Both the position numbers and the translations under genes were made by a program. A stretch of 64,000 nucleotides of DNA from Zobellia amurskyensis (GTDB taxonomy: Bacteria; Bacteroidota; Bacteroidia; Flavobacteriales; Flavobacteriaceae): the NCBI RefSeq assembly GCF_009725985.1, contig NZ_RCNR01000005.1, positions 122,177 through 186,176 of the forward strand, written 5' to 3'. The notes under the pieces are model-generated. The model was not told where the DNA came from. It did no database searches and saw nothing but the letters and a program-made list of their open reading frames with translations. This document shows positions 53,842 through 62,843 of the stretch, piece by piece (the first letter of the stretch is position 1; every line of letters begins with the position of its first letter).

Positions 53842-55194
53842 ATGACACCTTTTAAACTCACAGATGAACTTCTAGCTGAAATCGAGCAGCATATTGAATC
53901 TCGAAGGGATACCGATTTGGTAAACCTTATGGAAGACATTCATTATGCCGATGTTGCAGATATCATTGATGAGTTAAACGAAGATGAAGCTACCTACCTT
54001 ATTAAACTTCTTGAAAGCGATAAGACTTCCGATGTTCTTACAGAACTAGACGAAGACGTACGTGAGTCTATTCTAAGTAATCTATCCGCCAAGGAAATTG
54101 CCGAGGAGCTGGACGAACTAGATACGGATGATGCCGCCGATATTATTGGGGAACTCCCCAATGAAATCATTCAAGAGGTTATATCGGAACTTGAAGACCG
54201 TGAGCACGCCAAAGATATTGTTGACCTTTTAAGGTATGACGAGAATTCTGCAGGTGGCCTTATGGCAAAGGAACTGGTAAAGGTCAGAGAAAGCTGGGAC
54301 GTACTTAAATGCGTAAAAGAAATGCGCGCCCAAGCAGAAAATGTAACTAGAGTACACTCCATATATGTAGTAGATGATAGCGATAAACTAAAAGGCAGGC
54401 TATCTTTAAAAGATTTGTTGACAACCTCTACCCGAACCCACATTAGCGAAATTTATATTCCCAAGGTTGATTCGGTAAACGTTAACGAGAAACCTGAGGA
54501 GGTTGCCAAAATCATGTCCAAATATGATTTGGAAGCTATTCCCGTGGTTGATGAAATTGGCCGATTGGTAGGCCGTATTACCATTGATGATATAGTAGAC
54601 GTTATACGGGAAGAGGCGGAGAAAGATTACCAAATGGCCGCCGGTATTTCGCAAGATGTAGAGGCAGATGATAGTATTTGGGACCTAACTCGTGCGCGCC
54701 TTCCGTGGTTGTTTTTAGGCCTTGTAGGAGGTATTGGCGCAGCAGGTATCATGGGCGGGTTTGAGGAAATGATCAAACAACACGCCGTATTGTTCTTCTT
54801 TACGCCTTTAATAGCCGCAATGGCAGGTAACGTAGGGGTACAATCCAGTGCTATTGTCGTACAAGGTCTTGCCAATAATGATTTAAAGGGTAGCGTAGGA
54901 AATCGTCTGATAAAAGAAATGCTATTGGCGCTCCTTAATGGCTCTATCCTAGCTGCTATTTTGTTGCTTTTCACTTGGTTCTGGAAAGGTGAATTTCTTA
55001 CATCGCTCTCCATTTGCCTGTCTTTAATCGCCGTTATTTTAGTAGCAGGTTTCATAGGCACCTTCATCCCCCTATTTCTACACAAACGCGGAATAGACCC
55101 TGCAATAGCAACGGGACCGTTTATTACAACTAGTAATGACATATTCGGTATTCTTATTTATTTCTCGATTGCTAAGGTTATCTTGGGCATCTAG
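53842..55194 (+). CDS. mgtE: Magnesium transporter MgtE
   Basis: The 450-residue Mg2+ channel has an N-terminal helical domain (about 1-130, repeated LDEDV/LDELDTDDAADI), two CBS domains (about 135-260, SIYVVDDSDKLKGRLSLKDL, AIPVVDEIGRLVGRITIDDI), a plug helix and five membrane segments. These carry PLIAAMAGNVGVQSS and GPFITTSNDIFGILIYF. The order is exactly that of known MgtE. TAGCTTTG at 53795-53802 could be its -7 promoter element, although no good -33 element is seen. Confidence 0.96.
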   Translation: MTPFKLTDELLAEIEQHIESRRDTDLVNLMEDIHYADVADIIDELNEDEATYLIKLLESDKTSDVLTELDEDVRESILSNLSAKEIAEELDELDTDDAADIIGELPNEIIQEVISELEDREHAKDIVDLLRYDENSAGGLMAKELVKVRESWDVLKCVKEMRAQAENVTRVHSIYVVDDSDKLKGRLSLKDLLTTSTRTHISEIYIPKVDSVNVNEKPEEVAKIMSKYDLEAIPVVDEIGRLVGRITIDDIVDVIREEAEKDYQMAAGISQDVEADDSIWDLTRARLPWLFLGLVGGIGAAGIMGGFEEMIKQHAVLFFFTPLIAAMAGNVGVQSSAIVVQGLANNDLKGSVGNRLIKEMLLALLNGSILAAILLLFTWFWKGEFLTSLSICLSLIAVILVAGFIGTFIPLFLHKRGIDPAIATGPFITTSNDIFGILIYFSIAKVILGI

Positions 55195-55355
55195 CACAAA
55201 ACATTTACTTTAGCAGCAATGGTGACTATTTGATAATTAATTAAAGGGAATCACCTTAACTAAACCAACAACCTTTTCGATATATAAGCTTTCTTACCCC
55301 TTAAGAACTCCGCCTATATTGACAACTTGAAAAGTGGCAAAATGCCAGAATAACT

Positions 55356-56330
55356 ATGGAAGGAAAAATGAAAATTTTACATGTAGACGTAAACCATCCG
55401 CTACTGATAGAACAATTTAATGAATTAGGTTTTCAGAACGATGAGGACTATACTTCTCCTAAAGCAGAAATTGAAGCTAAAATTCATGAATACGATGGAC
55501 TTATCATCCGCAGCAGATTTAGCATTGATAGTGAATTCCTGAACAAAGCAAGCAAACTTAAATTTATAGGCAGACTAGGGGCCGGACTGGAAAATATTGA
55601 TGTTCGCCATGCCGAAGCAAATGATATATTCTTAGCTGCAGCGCCCGAAGGCAACCGTAATGCCGTGGGAGAACATACACTGGGAATGCTACTATCCCTT
55701 TTTAACAAACTACAAAAAGCGGACAAAGAAGTTCGCTCCGGAAAATGGGACCGTGAAGGTAACCGTGGCATTGAGTTAGATGGCAAGACCGTTGGTATAA
55801 TAGGCTACGGGAATATGGGTAAGGCTTTTGCCAAAAAACTCCGTGGTTTTGATGTAGAAGTAATTTGTTACGACATACAAGGTGGTGTAGGCGACGAAAA
55901 CGCACGCCAAGTGGGCATTATGGAATTGCACCAACGCACGGATGTGTTGAGCTTACACGTGCCTCAGACAGAACTTACCATTGGTATGATCAATGCTGAA
56001 TTCATAGAAAAGTTCCACAATCCGTTTTGGTTGTTGAATACGGCAAGAGGCAAAGCGGTCGTAAGTGAAGATCTAGTTTCTGGACTTGAATCTGGCAAAG
56101 TTCTAGGTGCCGGCCTAGATGTATTGGAGTATGAAAAGGCTTCTTTTGAAAATATGTTTACCACCAATACAAGTGGTGCCATAGACCTGAGCAAAATGCC
56201 CGAAGCTTTCCAATATCTAATTCAAGCAGAGAATGTATTGCTTACGCCACACGTAGCTGGATGGACGGTAGAAAGCCTTGAAAAGCTAGCACAAACAGTA
56301 GTTGACAAGGTTAAAACAAAATTTTGTTAA
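55356..56330 (+). CDS. D-isomer-specific 2-hydroxyacid dehydrogenase
   Basis: The 324-residue NAD-dependent oxidoreductase has the Rossmann motif GIIGYGNMGKAFAK, the catalytic Arg in LLNTARGKAVV, a Glu in DVLEYEKASF and the catalytic His in LLTPHVAGWT. The N-terminal substrate domain has GLIIRSRFSIDSEFL and KLKFIGRLGAGLENID. It resembles phosphoglycerate-dehydrogenase-like enzymes without an ACT domain, and the natural substrate is uncertain. ATG 55356 is used; ATG 55368 (MKILHVDVNHP) is the more conserved-looking start. Confidence 0.9.
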   Translation: MEGKMKILHVDVNHPLLIEQFNELGFQNDEDYTSPKAEIEAKIHEYDGLIIRSRFSIDSEFLNKASKLKFIGRLGAGLENIDVRHAEANDIFLAAAPEGNRNAVGEHTLGMLLSLFNKLQKADKEVRSGKWDREGNRGIELDGKTVGIIGYGNMGKAFAKKLRGFDVEVICYDIQGGVGDENARQVGIMELHQRTDVLSLHVPQTELTIGMINAEFIEKFHNPFWLLNTARGKAVVSEDLVSGLESGKVLGAGLDVLEYEKASFENMFTTNTSGAIDLSKMPEAFQYLIQAENVLLTPHVAGWTVESLEKLAQTVVDKVKTKFC

Positions 56331-56416
56331 CTTAGAGGACCATAGTCCAAATTGCATGTACGTTCCCCCGCCGGATTATGTTACGTACCGTTTATTCACC
56401 TAAAAAATTAAAAACG

Positions 56417-56788
56417 ATGCAATTAGGCACCTTTTCAGTAAGCCTGAATGTCAAGAATATTCAGGCTTCAAAGCAATTTTACGAAACCATAGGCTTTTCT
56501 GTTTTTGCCGGAGACCTTTCTCAAAACTGGTTGATCATGAAAAACGGCAATGCTACTGTTGGTCTTTTTCAAGGTATGTTCGATAAGAATATCCTAACCT
56601 TTAATCCTGGATGGAATTCTAATGCCGAAACTCTAGATTCTTTTACGGATGTTCGTGAACTACAAAGGCATTTCAAGACAAAAGGCATTCAGCTTTACTC
56701 CGAAGCCGATGACCAAACTACCGGGCCTGCCAATTGTATGCTACAAGACCCGGACGGCAATCCCATTTTAATAGATCAACACGTTTAA
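56417..56788 (+). CDS. VOC-superfamily (glyoxalase/bleomycin-resistance-like) protein
   Basis: The 123-residue protein starts at ATG 56417 (MQLGTFSVSLNVKNIQAS). An upstream ATG at 56378 would add an unrelated extension. The fold is visible in FSVSLNVKNIQASKQFYETI and the closing LQDPDGNPILIDQHV. The enzyme or binding function is unknown. It leads a run of four small genes (VOC, DUF1801, VOC, membrane protein). Confidence 0.85.
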   Translation: MQLGTFSVSLNVKNIQASKQFYETIGFSVFAGDLSQNWLIMKNGNATVGLFQGMFDKNILTFNPGWNSNAETLDSFTDVRELQRHFKTKGIQLYSEADDQTTGPANCMLQDPDGNPILIDQHV

Positions 56789-56789
56789 A

Positions 56790-57251
56790 ATGAATTATAA
56801 AGCAGATTCACCCGAAGCATATATTGCGCAGCTTCCTGCAGAACGTCAAGAAGTCATATCCAAACTACGGAAAACTATTCTAGACCATCTACCTGATGGT
56901 TTCAAAGAACAGATAAACTATGGCATGTTAGGTTACGTAGTGCCTCATTCCATCTATCCAGATGGTTACCATTGTGACCCAAAACTACCGCTTCCGTTTT
57001 TGAATTTGGCATCACAAAAAAACTTTGTTGCACTCTATCATTCGGGTATTTATGCGGACCCAAAATTGTACAACTGGTTTATTGCCGAATACCCCAAACA
57101 CTGCAAACGCAAACTGGACATGGGCAAAAGCTGTATCCGTTTTAAATCAATGACCGACATTCCTTATGAACTCATTGCCGAACTCAGTGGAAAAATGAGT
57201 GTTCAAGATTGGATTACATTGTATGAAAAAAACACCAAACCAAAGAAATAA
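56790..57251 (+). CDS. DUF1801 protein (YdhG/YjhX-like fold)
   Basis: The 153-residue soluble protein has the DUF1801 pattern: SPEAYIAQLPAERQEVISKL at the start, then GFKEQINYGMLGYVVP, NLASQKNFVALYHSG and the basic KHCKRKLDMGKSCIRFK. Members share a fold with iron-chaperone-like and frataxin-like proteins, but no function is established for this one. It starts 1 bp after the VOC stop. Confidence 0.85.
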   Translation: MNYKADSPEAYIAQLPAERQEVISKLRKTILDHLPDGFKEQINYGMLGYVVPHSIYPDGYHCDPKLPLPFLNLASQKNFVALYHSGIYADPKLYNWFIAEYPKHCKRKLDMGKSCIRFKSMTDIPYELIAELSGKMSVQDWITLYEKNTKPKK

Positions 57252-57309
57252 TAATGTTAGCCTATATTCAAAGAACAGCATATTCTTCCAATAAATTCTA
57301 TGTAACACT

Positions 57310-57696
57310 ATGAAAAACAGAGTAACAGGTTTGGGAGGTTTCTTTTTCAAGACTGAAGACCCTGATCAGATAAAAACATGGTACAAAGAGCATCTGGGAC
57401 TTAATACGGACCAATATGGCTGTACCTTTTGGTGGAAAGACAAAAAGGGTAAGGATTGCTCAACACAATGGAGCCCTATGAACGAAGACACCAACTATTT
57501 TGAACCCAGCAAAAAGCAATTCATGATGAATTTTAGGGTAGAGAACTTAGTTGAGTTATTAGAGGTTTTAAAACAAGAAGGCGTTACCGTTGTTGGGGAA
57601 ATAGAGGAATATGAATACGGTAAATTCGGGTGGATTTTAGACCCTGAAGGTAACAAACTAGAATTATGGGAGCCCGTGGACAAGGCCTTTTTATAA
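57310..57696 (+). CDS. VOC-superfamily protein
   Basis: The 128-residue protein starts GLGGFFFKTEDPDQIKTWYK and ends with FGWILDPEGNKLELWEPVD, both typical of glyoxalase-fold proteins. The E in KLELWEP is a usual metal ligand position. It is not closely similar to the VOC protein two genes upstream, so it is not a recent duplicate. Substrate unknown. Confidence 0.87.
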   Translation: MKNRVTGLGGFFFKTEDPDQIKTWYKEHLGLNTDQYGCTFWWKDKKGKDCSTQWSPMNEDTNYFEPSKKQFMMNFRVENLVELLEVLKQEGVTVVGEIEEYEYGKFGWILDPEGNKLELWEPVDKAFL

Positions 57697-57748
57697 TCAG
57701 AAAAACTAGCTACATTTAAAAGCGCTATAACCAACAAAAAACTATACG

Positions 57749-58147
57749 ATGCCGGACGAAAAAAAAGATTTTGGAAAAGACTTTGCAGACGATGCAAAAA
57801 AAGCCGCCAATGAATTCCAAGAAGAAGTAAAGAAAACTTTTGACCCCAATAGTCCAGACAATGGTAAAATCGTTGCCATTATAGCACATATTACGCTTAT
57901 TGGATGGATTGTAGCCCTTATAATGAACTCCCAGAACAAAACAGAGCTCGGTAGTTTTTACATTCGGCAAACCCTAGGAATATGGTTACTGACAATTGTT
58001 TTGGGCATCATACCTATTATAGGATGTTTTGCAGCTATAATAGGACTTGTATTAATTGTTATGAGCCTAATAAATGCCGCAAGTAATAAAATGGAGCCAA
58101 CAGTGGTAGTAGGTGACTATTTTCAGGATTGGTTCAAAAGTCTATAA
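57749..58147 (+). CDS. Small membrane protein, DUF4870/Tic20-like
   Basis: The 132-residue protein starts with a charged helical cytoplasmic part (about 1-40, FGKDFADDAKKAANEFQEEV). Three hydrophobic segments follow (about 42-60, 72-90, 92-112), with HITLIGWIVALIMN and FYIRQTLGIWLLTI. The pattern recalls the DUF4870/import-component family of small membrane proteins. The charged N-terminal helix is a likely interaction surface. Function unknown. Confidence 0.75.
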   Translation: MPDEKKDFGKDFADDAKKAANEFQEEVKKTFDPNSPDNGKIVAIIAHITLIGWIVALIMNSQNKTELGSFYIRQTLGIWLLTIVLGIIPIIGCFAAIIGLVLIVMSLINAASNKMEPTVVVGDYFQDWFKSL

Positions 58148-58170
58148 CCTTTTAAATATCCGCCTTAGAC

Positions 58171-58671
58171 ATGAAGAAAATTCTGTTAAGAGCAATGCTT
58201 CCGGGCGATTGGCCTTTCGTTTCTAAAATATATGCCGAAGGAATAGCTACCGGGTACGCTACTTTTGAAAACCAAATACCAACATACGAAGCTTGGAGCA
58301 AGGCTCATCTTGATAATTGTAGAATAGTTGCCTTAGAAGGACACAAATATCTAGGTTGGGCAGCGCTTTCACCCGTATCTAGCCGCTGTGTTTATGGTGG
58401 AGTTGGCGAGGTAAGCATTTACATTTCAAAAAAGGCACGCGGCAAAGGTGTGGGGTCAAAACTTATGCAATCCCTAATAGTGCAAAGCGAAGAAAATGGA
58501 CTTTGGACCATACAGTCGGGCATATTTCCAGAAAACAAGGGTAGTATCAGACTTCATGAAAAAATGGGTTTTCGCTATATAGGCAAACGTGAACGCATTG
58601 GTAAAAGAGACGGCATCTGGAAAGACAACCTTTTATTTGAAAGGAGAAGCAGTATAGTGGGCGTAGATTAA
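58171..58671 (+). CDS. GNAT acetyltransferase, phosphinothricin-type
   Basis: The 166-residue acetyl-CoA-dependent N-acetyltransferase starts with LLRAMLPGDWPFVSKIYAEG. It carries the acetyl-CoA-binding ISKKARGKGVGSKLMQSL and the late segment NKGSIRLHEKMGFRYIGKRE, all typical of the phosphinothricin/methionine-sulfoximine acetyltransferase subgroup. The natural substrate in this organism is unknown. It converges on the acyltransferase gene, with 13 bp between the stops. Confidence 0.9.
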   Translation: MKKILLRAMLPGDWPFVSKIYAEGIATGYATFENQIPTYEAWSKAHLDNCRIVALEGHKYLGWAALSPVSSRCVYGGVGEVSIYISKKARGKGVGSKLMQSLIVQSEENGLWTIQSGIFPENKGSIRLHEKMGFRYIGKRERIGKRDGIWKDNLLFERRSSIVGVD

Positions 58672-58684
58672 TTTAGAAATGCTC

Positions 58685-60496
58685 CTAGACGTTCTGTTGC
58701 GCTTCCATAAATTTACGCTCCAATTCCGCCTGAAACTCTTCCATTACGGGTTTTACCGTACTTTCGGGCAAATCTGCAATTTTAATATACATTAACCCAT
58801 CAATAGCGTTATTGAACAAAGGATCTACATTAAATGCAACCACTTTTGCATTTTGTTTGATGTATTTTTTAATAAGAACAGGTAACCTAAGGTTTCCTGG
58901 TTCCACCTCATCAATCAGTTTATCAAACTTATTTAAATCGGCTTGGGTCTCATCAAAAACAAACTCCTTATCGGCATCTTTCAACTTTACCTTGAACTCC
59001 TTTTTAGGGCGCACATATTGGGCCACATAAGGATCCCAATAGTTACTTTTCATAAACTCGATCATCAAAGATTTCGAGAAGTTGGAAAACTGGTTGCTGA
59101 TGCTCACACCACCAATTAAATATTTATGCTCGGGGTGTCTCAAAGTAGTGTGTACAATACCCTTCCATAGCAAAAATAAAGGCATAGGTTTCAGTTGATA
59201 TTCCTTTACGATATAGGCTCTGCCCATTTCAATAGATTGGCTCATCATGCCAAAAAGCTCAGGTTCAAAACGGAAAAGATCTTGAAGATAAAAACCATCT
59301 ATACCGTATTTAGCAAAAATTTCAGAGCCAAGCCCCATACGGTATGCCCCGGCAATTACCTTTGCCTCATTATCCCACAAAAACATATGGTGGTAATAGG
59401 AGTCAAATTCATCAATATCTATAGAATTATTGGTGCCCTCACCAATTTCACGAAAGGTAATCTCACGTTGACGCCCAATTTCTTGGAGAGTAAATGGAAT
59501 TTCGTCCGCAGGTGCCAAGAACACTTCATAGTTCTTACTCTGCACCATTCGCCTATCGTTTTCTACAAGCTTTTCAATTTCAGCTTCTATGACCTCTCCC
59601 CTAACGGGTTGTACTATTTTTCTAGGTTGTTTAGGAAGTTTTAGAGAAGAAGGTATCTGATCTATTAACCGTTCCTTTTCATAGGCATTGGCAAGGATGT
59701 ACGTTTTTCTACGTAACAATTCCGAATACTCTTCTAACGTTTCTTGTTCATTCTGGGTAGCTACTGAAATAGGTTGACCTATACGTATCTTAATAGGCCT
59801 ATTTCTCTGAGAATATACTTCAGAAGGTAATTTTGCGGTGCGAAACACACCGCTAATTTTAGCTAAACGATAGAATAACTTACTGTTTTTAGCATGAAAG
59901 TATATAGGAACAACAGGTACTTCAGCTTTTCTGATAAGTTTAATTGCAGTTTCTTCCCATGGTTTATCAACTGCTATTTTACCTTCCTTTTTTGTAGACA
60001 CCTCACCAGCAGGGAAAATTCCAACCGGATGACCATCTTTCAAGTGCAACATAGCATTCTTAAAACCGGAAATACTGCTCTTTACCTCTTTACGGTCTTC
60101 AAAGGGATTTACTGGAAAAATATATTGTGCCAACGGTTTAAAACGCTGTAGAAGAAAGTTGGCCATAACTTTATAATCAGGCCTATGCCTCAGCATCAAC
60201 TTCAATAGAACAATGCCATCCATACCACCTAACGGGTGGTTACTTACTGTAATAAAAGGACCTTCCTTTGGCAAACGTTTTAAGTCTTCCTCCGGTATTT
60301 CATAATCAATTTCATACTCTTCAAGAACGGCATTCAAGAAATCCGGACCATCTAAATGGCTCATCTTATCGTAACGCCTGTTCATGTTAGAAATCTTTGT
60401 GACCCTAAGTAATACCCAAGCCGTAAACGTACCGAAAACCCCGTATTTGTCAAGTTTGGTAGCTTTGGCCACTTCTTTTGCGGTCACTAAACCCAT
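58685..60496 (-). CDS. Two-domain acyltransferase, OlsF-like (ornithine lipid synthase type)
   Basis: The 603-residue protein combines a PlsC-type O-acyltransferase (about 75-270: VSNHPLGGMDG with H87 and D93, then GIFPAGEVSTK) with a GNAT/hemolysin-like N-acyltransferase (about 310-560: REITFREIGEGTNNSIDIDE, then YLIGGVSISNQFSNFSKSL). This arrangement matches OlsF, the bifunctional enzyme reported to make ornithine lipids in some Proteobacteria and Bacteroidota. An alternative is a related enzyme acylating another amino acid, such as glycine or serine. It is predicted to be cytoplasmic, at the membrane. Confidence 0.85.
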   Translation of the reverse strand: MGLVTAKEVAKATKLDKYGVFGTFTAWVLLRVTKISNMNRRYDKMSHLDGPDFLNAVLEEYEIDYEIPEEDLKRLPKEGPFITVSNHPLGGMDGIVLLKLMLRHRPDYKVMANFLLQRFKPLAQYIFPVNPFEDRKEVKSSISGFKNAMLHLKDGHPVGIFPAGEVSTKKEGKIAVDKPWEETAIKLIRKAEVPVVPIYFHAKNSKLFYRLAKISGVFRTAKLPSEVYSQRNRPIKIRIGQPISVATQNEQETLEEYSELLRRKTYILANAYEKERLIDQIPSSLKLPKQPRKIVQPVRGEVIEAEIEKLVENDRRMVQSKNYEVFLAPADEIPFTLQEIGRQREITFREIGEGTNNSIDIDEFDSYYHHMFLWDNEAKVIAGAYRMGLGSEIFAKYGIDGFYLQDLFRFEPELFGMMSQSIEMGRAYIVKEYQLKPMPLFLLWKGIVHTTLRHPEHKYLIGGVSISNQFSNFSKSLMIEFMKSNYWDPYVAQYVRPKKEFKVKLKDADKEFVFDETQADLNKFDKLIDEVEPGNLRLPVLIKKYIKQNAKVVAFNVDPLFNNAIDGLMYIKIADLPESTVKPVMEEFQAELERKFMEAQQNV

Positions 60497-60585
60497 AGTT
60501 CATTTATCAATTAGGTAACCGCTAAGATAGGAAAAACACGAGAGGAGAACCCCTTTTTAACAAATTTAGACCTACAAAGCCAAGA

Positions 60586-61836
60586 TTACTTTACCACTAA
60601 CTGTAAGGTCTCTTTACCCCTCTGCTCTAATAGAACTTCGTGTCCGTTTTGCAATGACTCAATGGCCTTTTCATCAAAATGTCTTATGGTATAAAGAGAT
60701 ACACCTTCATGATGAACTACTTTAAACCTGCTTTTTAAAAGATTTAAAAGGTCTTCTAAACGACCAAAACGATTATCAACACAGACCGAGAAACTAATAG
60801 CTGAATTCTGAATCAGGTCCACCTTCATTTTGTGATCGTGGAACAATTTAAACAATTCACTAATACTGTCTTCCACTATAAATGAAAAATCTAGTGAGGA
60901 CAGCTTCATCAAAACTTGATTTTTCTTAACGATGAAACAAGGAACTTTTGGCTCTATACCTACTCCTTTACCAACCGTAGTACCTGGGTCCTTTGGGTTG
61001 ATGAACGATTTTACATGAAGTGGAATTTCTTTTTGTTGTAACGGCTGTAATGTTTTTGGATGTATTACTGATGCGCCGTAGAAGGCAAGTTCTATTGCCT
61101 CGCGATACGATATATTGTTCAGCAGTTGGGTTTCTGAAAAGTATCGTGGATCGGCATTTAGCACTCCGGGTACATCTTTCCAAATAGTAACAGAATCGGC
61201 ATTTAGACAGTAGGCAAGAATAGCTGCGGTATAATCGGACCCTTCCCTACCCAATGTTGTCGTAAAGTTGTTATCATCACTACCCAAAAAGCCTTGAGTA
61301 ATGTTCAATTTAGATTTGTCTATATCTTTAGAAACACGCTCTTGAGTCTTTTCCCAGTTGACTGAAACATCACGATAACTATCATTGGTTTTAATAAAAT
61401 CACGAATATCTATCCAATTACTTTTGATGCCCACTTCGTTTAAATAAGCATTGAGTATGGTTGTAGACACCAACTCACCATAGCCTACTACCTGATCGTA
61501 CACAAAATTATAATTAGGTGATTTGTTCCAAGCCAAAAAGCCCTGAACTTCATCAAAAAGACCTTTTACCTTTGAAAAAATCTCATGATTACTATTCGAA
61601 AAAAGGTCTTTAAGAATTGCATCATGATATGCTATGGTTTCCTGAAAAGCCGCAACCAAGGCAGACTTATCACTAAAATAAGCATTGACTGTAGCTTCCA
61701 TGGCATTTGTAGTCTTACCCATGGCAGACACCACCACAATAGTATTGTCATGCCCTGTTTGCTTTAATACGTTGACCACGTTTTTTACTCCATCAGCATC
61801 TTTCACCGATGCACCGCCAAACTTAAATACTCGCAT
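60586..61836 (-). CDS. lysC: Aspartate kinase
   Basis: The first enzyme of the aspartate pathway (Lys, Thr, Met, diaminopimelate). The 416-residue monofunctional enzyme has KFGGASVKD (5-13, where most have KFGGTS), TTLGREGSDYTAAILA, WKDVPGVLNADPR, YREAIELAFYGASVIHPKTL and a C-terminal ACT region. No homoserine dehydrogenase is fused. Downstream regulation by amino acids through the ACT domain is expected from the family. Upstream lie a small conserved gene, a GNAT and the divergent fbp. Confidence 0.93.
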   Translation of the reverse strand: MRVFKFGGASVKDADGVKNVVNVLKQTGHDNTIVVVSAMGKTTNAMEATVNAYFSDKSALVAAFQETIAYHDAILKDLFSNSNHEIFSKVKGLFDEVQGFLAWNKSPNYNFVYDQVVGYGELVSTTILNAYLNEVGIKSNWIDIRDFIKTNDSYRDVSVNWEKTQERVSKDIDKSKLNITQGFLGSDDNNFTTTLGREGSDYTAAILAYCLNADSVTIWKDVPGVLNADPRYFSETQLLNNISYREAIELAFYGASVIHPKTLQPLQQKEIPLHVKSFINPKDPGTTVGKGVGIEPKVPCFIVKKNQVLMKLSSLDFSFIVEDSISELFKLFHDHKMKVDLIQNSAISFSVCVDNRFGRLEDLLNLLKSRFKVVHHEGVSLYTIRHFDEKAIESLQNGHEVLLEQRGKETLQLVVK

Positions 61837-61903
61837 ATTTTTAACTATTTATCTTATTTCCGTCTAAGGGAAAAGTTTTTTTATTCGTTATATCAAAAAA
61901 GGG

Positions 61904-62239
61904 TTAAAGTTCCTCTAAAATAGATGTGCCTTTGGACCTATCTCCAGAAGTCCATTGCCAACTTTCATGTAATCTTATTTTACCTTCTTTGGTAATCTCC
62001 GGTTTTGATGAACAAAAGCCCGTCATTAATTCACCATCCGTATTAACCTGATGATAGCGCATATCTATATTTCCTTCATCATCTACCAACCCAATAAGGT
62101 GTCCTCTTTCTATTTTCCCTCCAGCATAATCAGAGGTAAGTATATTTCCTGTTTGCTGATAGTTAAAAATGGTCTCTTGTGTAGTCTCTCCATTATCGGA
62201 ATTATGTACAGGACGGAATCTTTTACCATTGTAATTCAT
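61904..62239 (-). CDS. Small conserved protein of unknown function
   Basis: The 111-residue protein is predominantly beta-stranded, with KRFRPVHNSDNGETTQETIF, GKIERGHLIGLVDDEGNIDM, YHQVNTDGELMTGFCSS and IRLHESWQWTSGD. It has no signal peptide or membrane segment. Similar proteins in this phylum are often labelled N-acetylglutamate synthase by transfer from neighbours, but I see no acetyltransferase motif, so that name is not supported. It is 17 bp downstream of the GNAT gene and 67 bp upstream of lysC, so they may be co-transcribed. Confidence 0.75.
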   Translation of the reverse strand: MNYNGKRFRPVHNSDNGETTQETIFNYQQTGNILTSDYAGGKIERGHLIGLVDDEGNIDMRYHQVNTDGELMTGFCSSKPEITKEGKIRLHESWQWTSGDRSKGTSILEEL

Positions 62240-62256
62240 TACTCTAGTAGTCTTTA

Positions 62257-62733
62257 TTAAAGCTCTAAAAATGCTTTGATTCCATTTTCATCCAATTGCA
62301 CTACATCCCAATCCCGCATTACCCTTGCGCCGTTTTTTTCATAGAAAGCAATAGCGGGCTCATTCCAGTCCAGTACCTCCCAACAGATTCTTCTTACGCC
62401 AAGGTCATTCCCATATTTAACCACTTCTTTTAAAAGGGCACTTCCTAGTCCACTTCCACGTATTTTCTCTGTAACAATAAGGTCTTCCAAGTGAATTACC
62501 GGTCCTTTCCATGTAGAGTATCTTGGGTAAACTAATGCCATACCTACAATACCCTCTTCGGTCTCACCAACAAAACAATGAAAAAGTTTTTTTTCACCAA
62601 ACCCGTCATTTTTTAAATCTTCTACGGTTACTTCAACCGCATTAGATTCTTTTTCAAAAACAGCTAGTTCTTTAACCAGTGTCAATACTTGCGGCATATC
62701 AGCCACTTGGGCCTCACGAATTGAATACTTCAT
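62257..62733 (-). CDS. GNAT acetyltransferase, diamine-type
   Basis: The 158-residue protein has YSIREAQVADMPQVLTLVKE at the start and the diamine acetyltransferase hallmark DLIVTEKIRGSGLGSALLKE (acetyl-CoA site). It continues with RICWEVLDWNEPAIAFYEKN and GARVMRDW near the end. The pattern fits the spermidine/diamine N-acetyltransferase subgroup; the actual substrate is unproven. It is divergent from fbp. Confidence 0.92.
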   Translation of the reverse strand: MKYSIREAQVADMPQVLTLVKELAVFEKESNAVEVTVEDLKNDGFGEKKLFHCFVGETEEGIVGMALVYPRYSTWKGPVIHLEDLIVTEKIRGSGLGSALLKEVVKYGNDLGVRRICWEVLDWNEPAIAFYEKNGARVMRDWDVVQLDENGIKAFLEL

Positions 62734-62843
62734 AATTGTTACAAATAAAACACGAAGTTATAAATTTAAATATTCAAATCTAAACCAAAGGAACATAGTT
62801 TCACAAAATAGCCGATATTTGTGGTCAAATAAACAGTCTAAAC

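Noticed and set aside
54627..55142. 171-codon antisense open frame inside mgtE
   Set aside because: It lies wholly opposite the membrane part of mgtE, a typical shadow, with no motif or start context.
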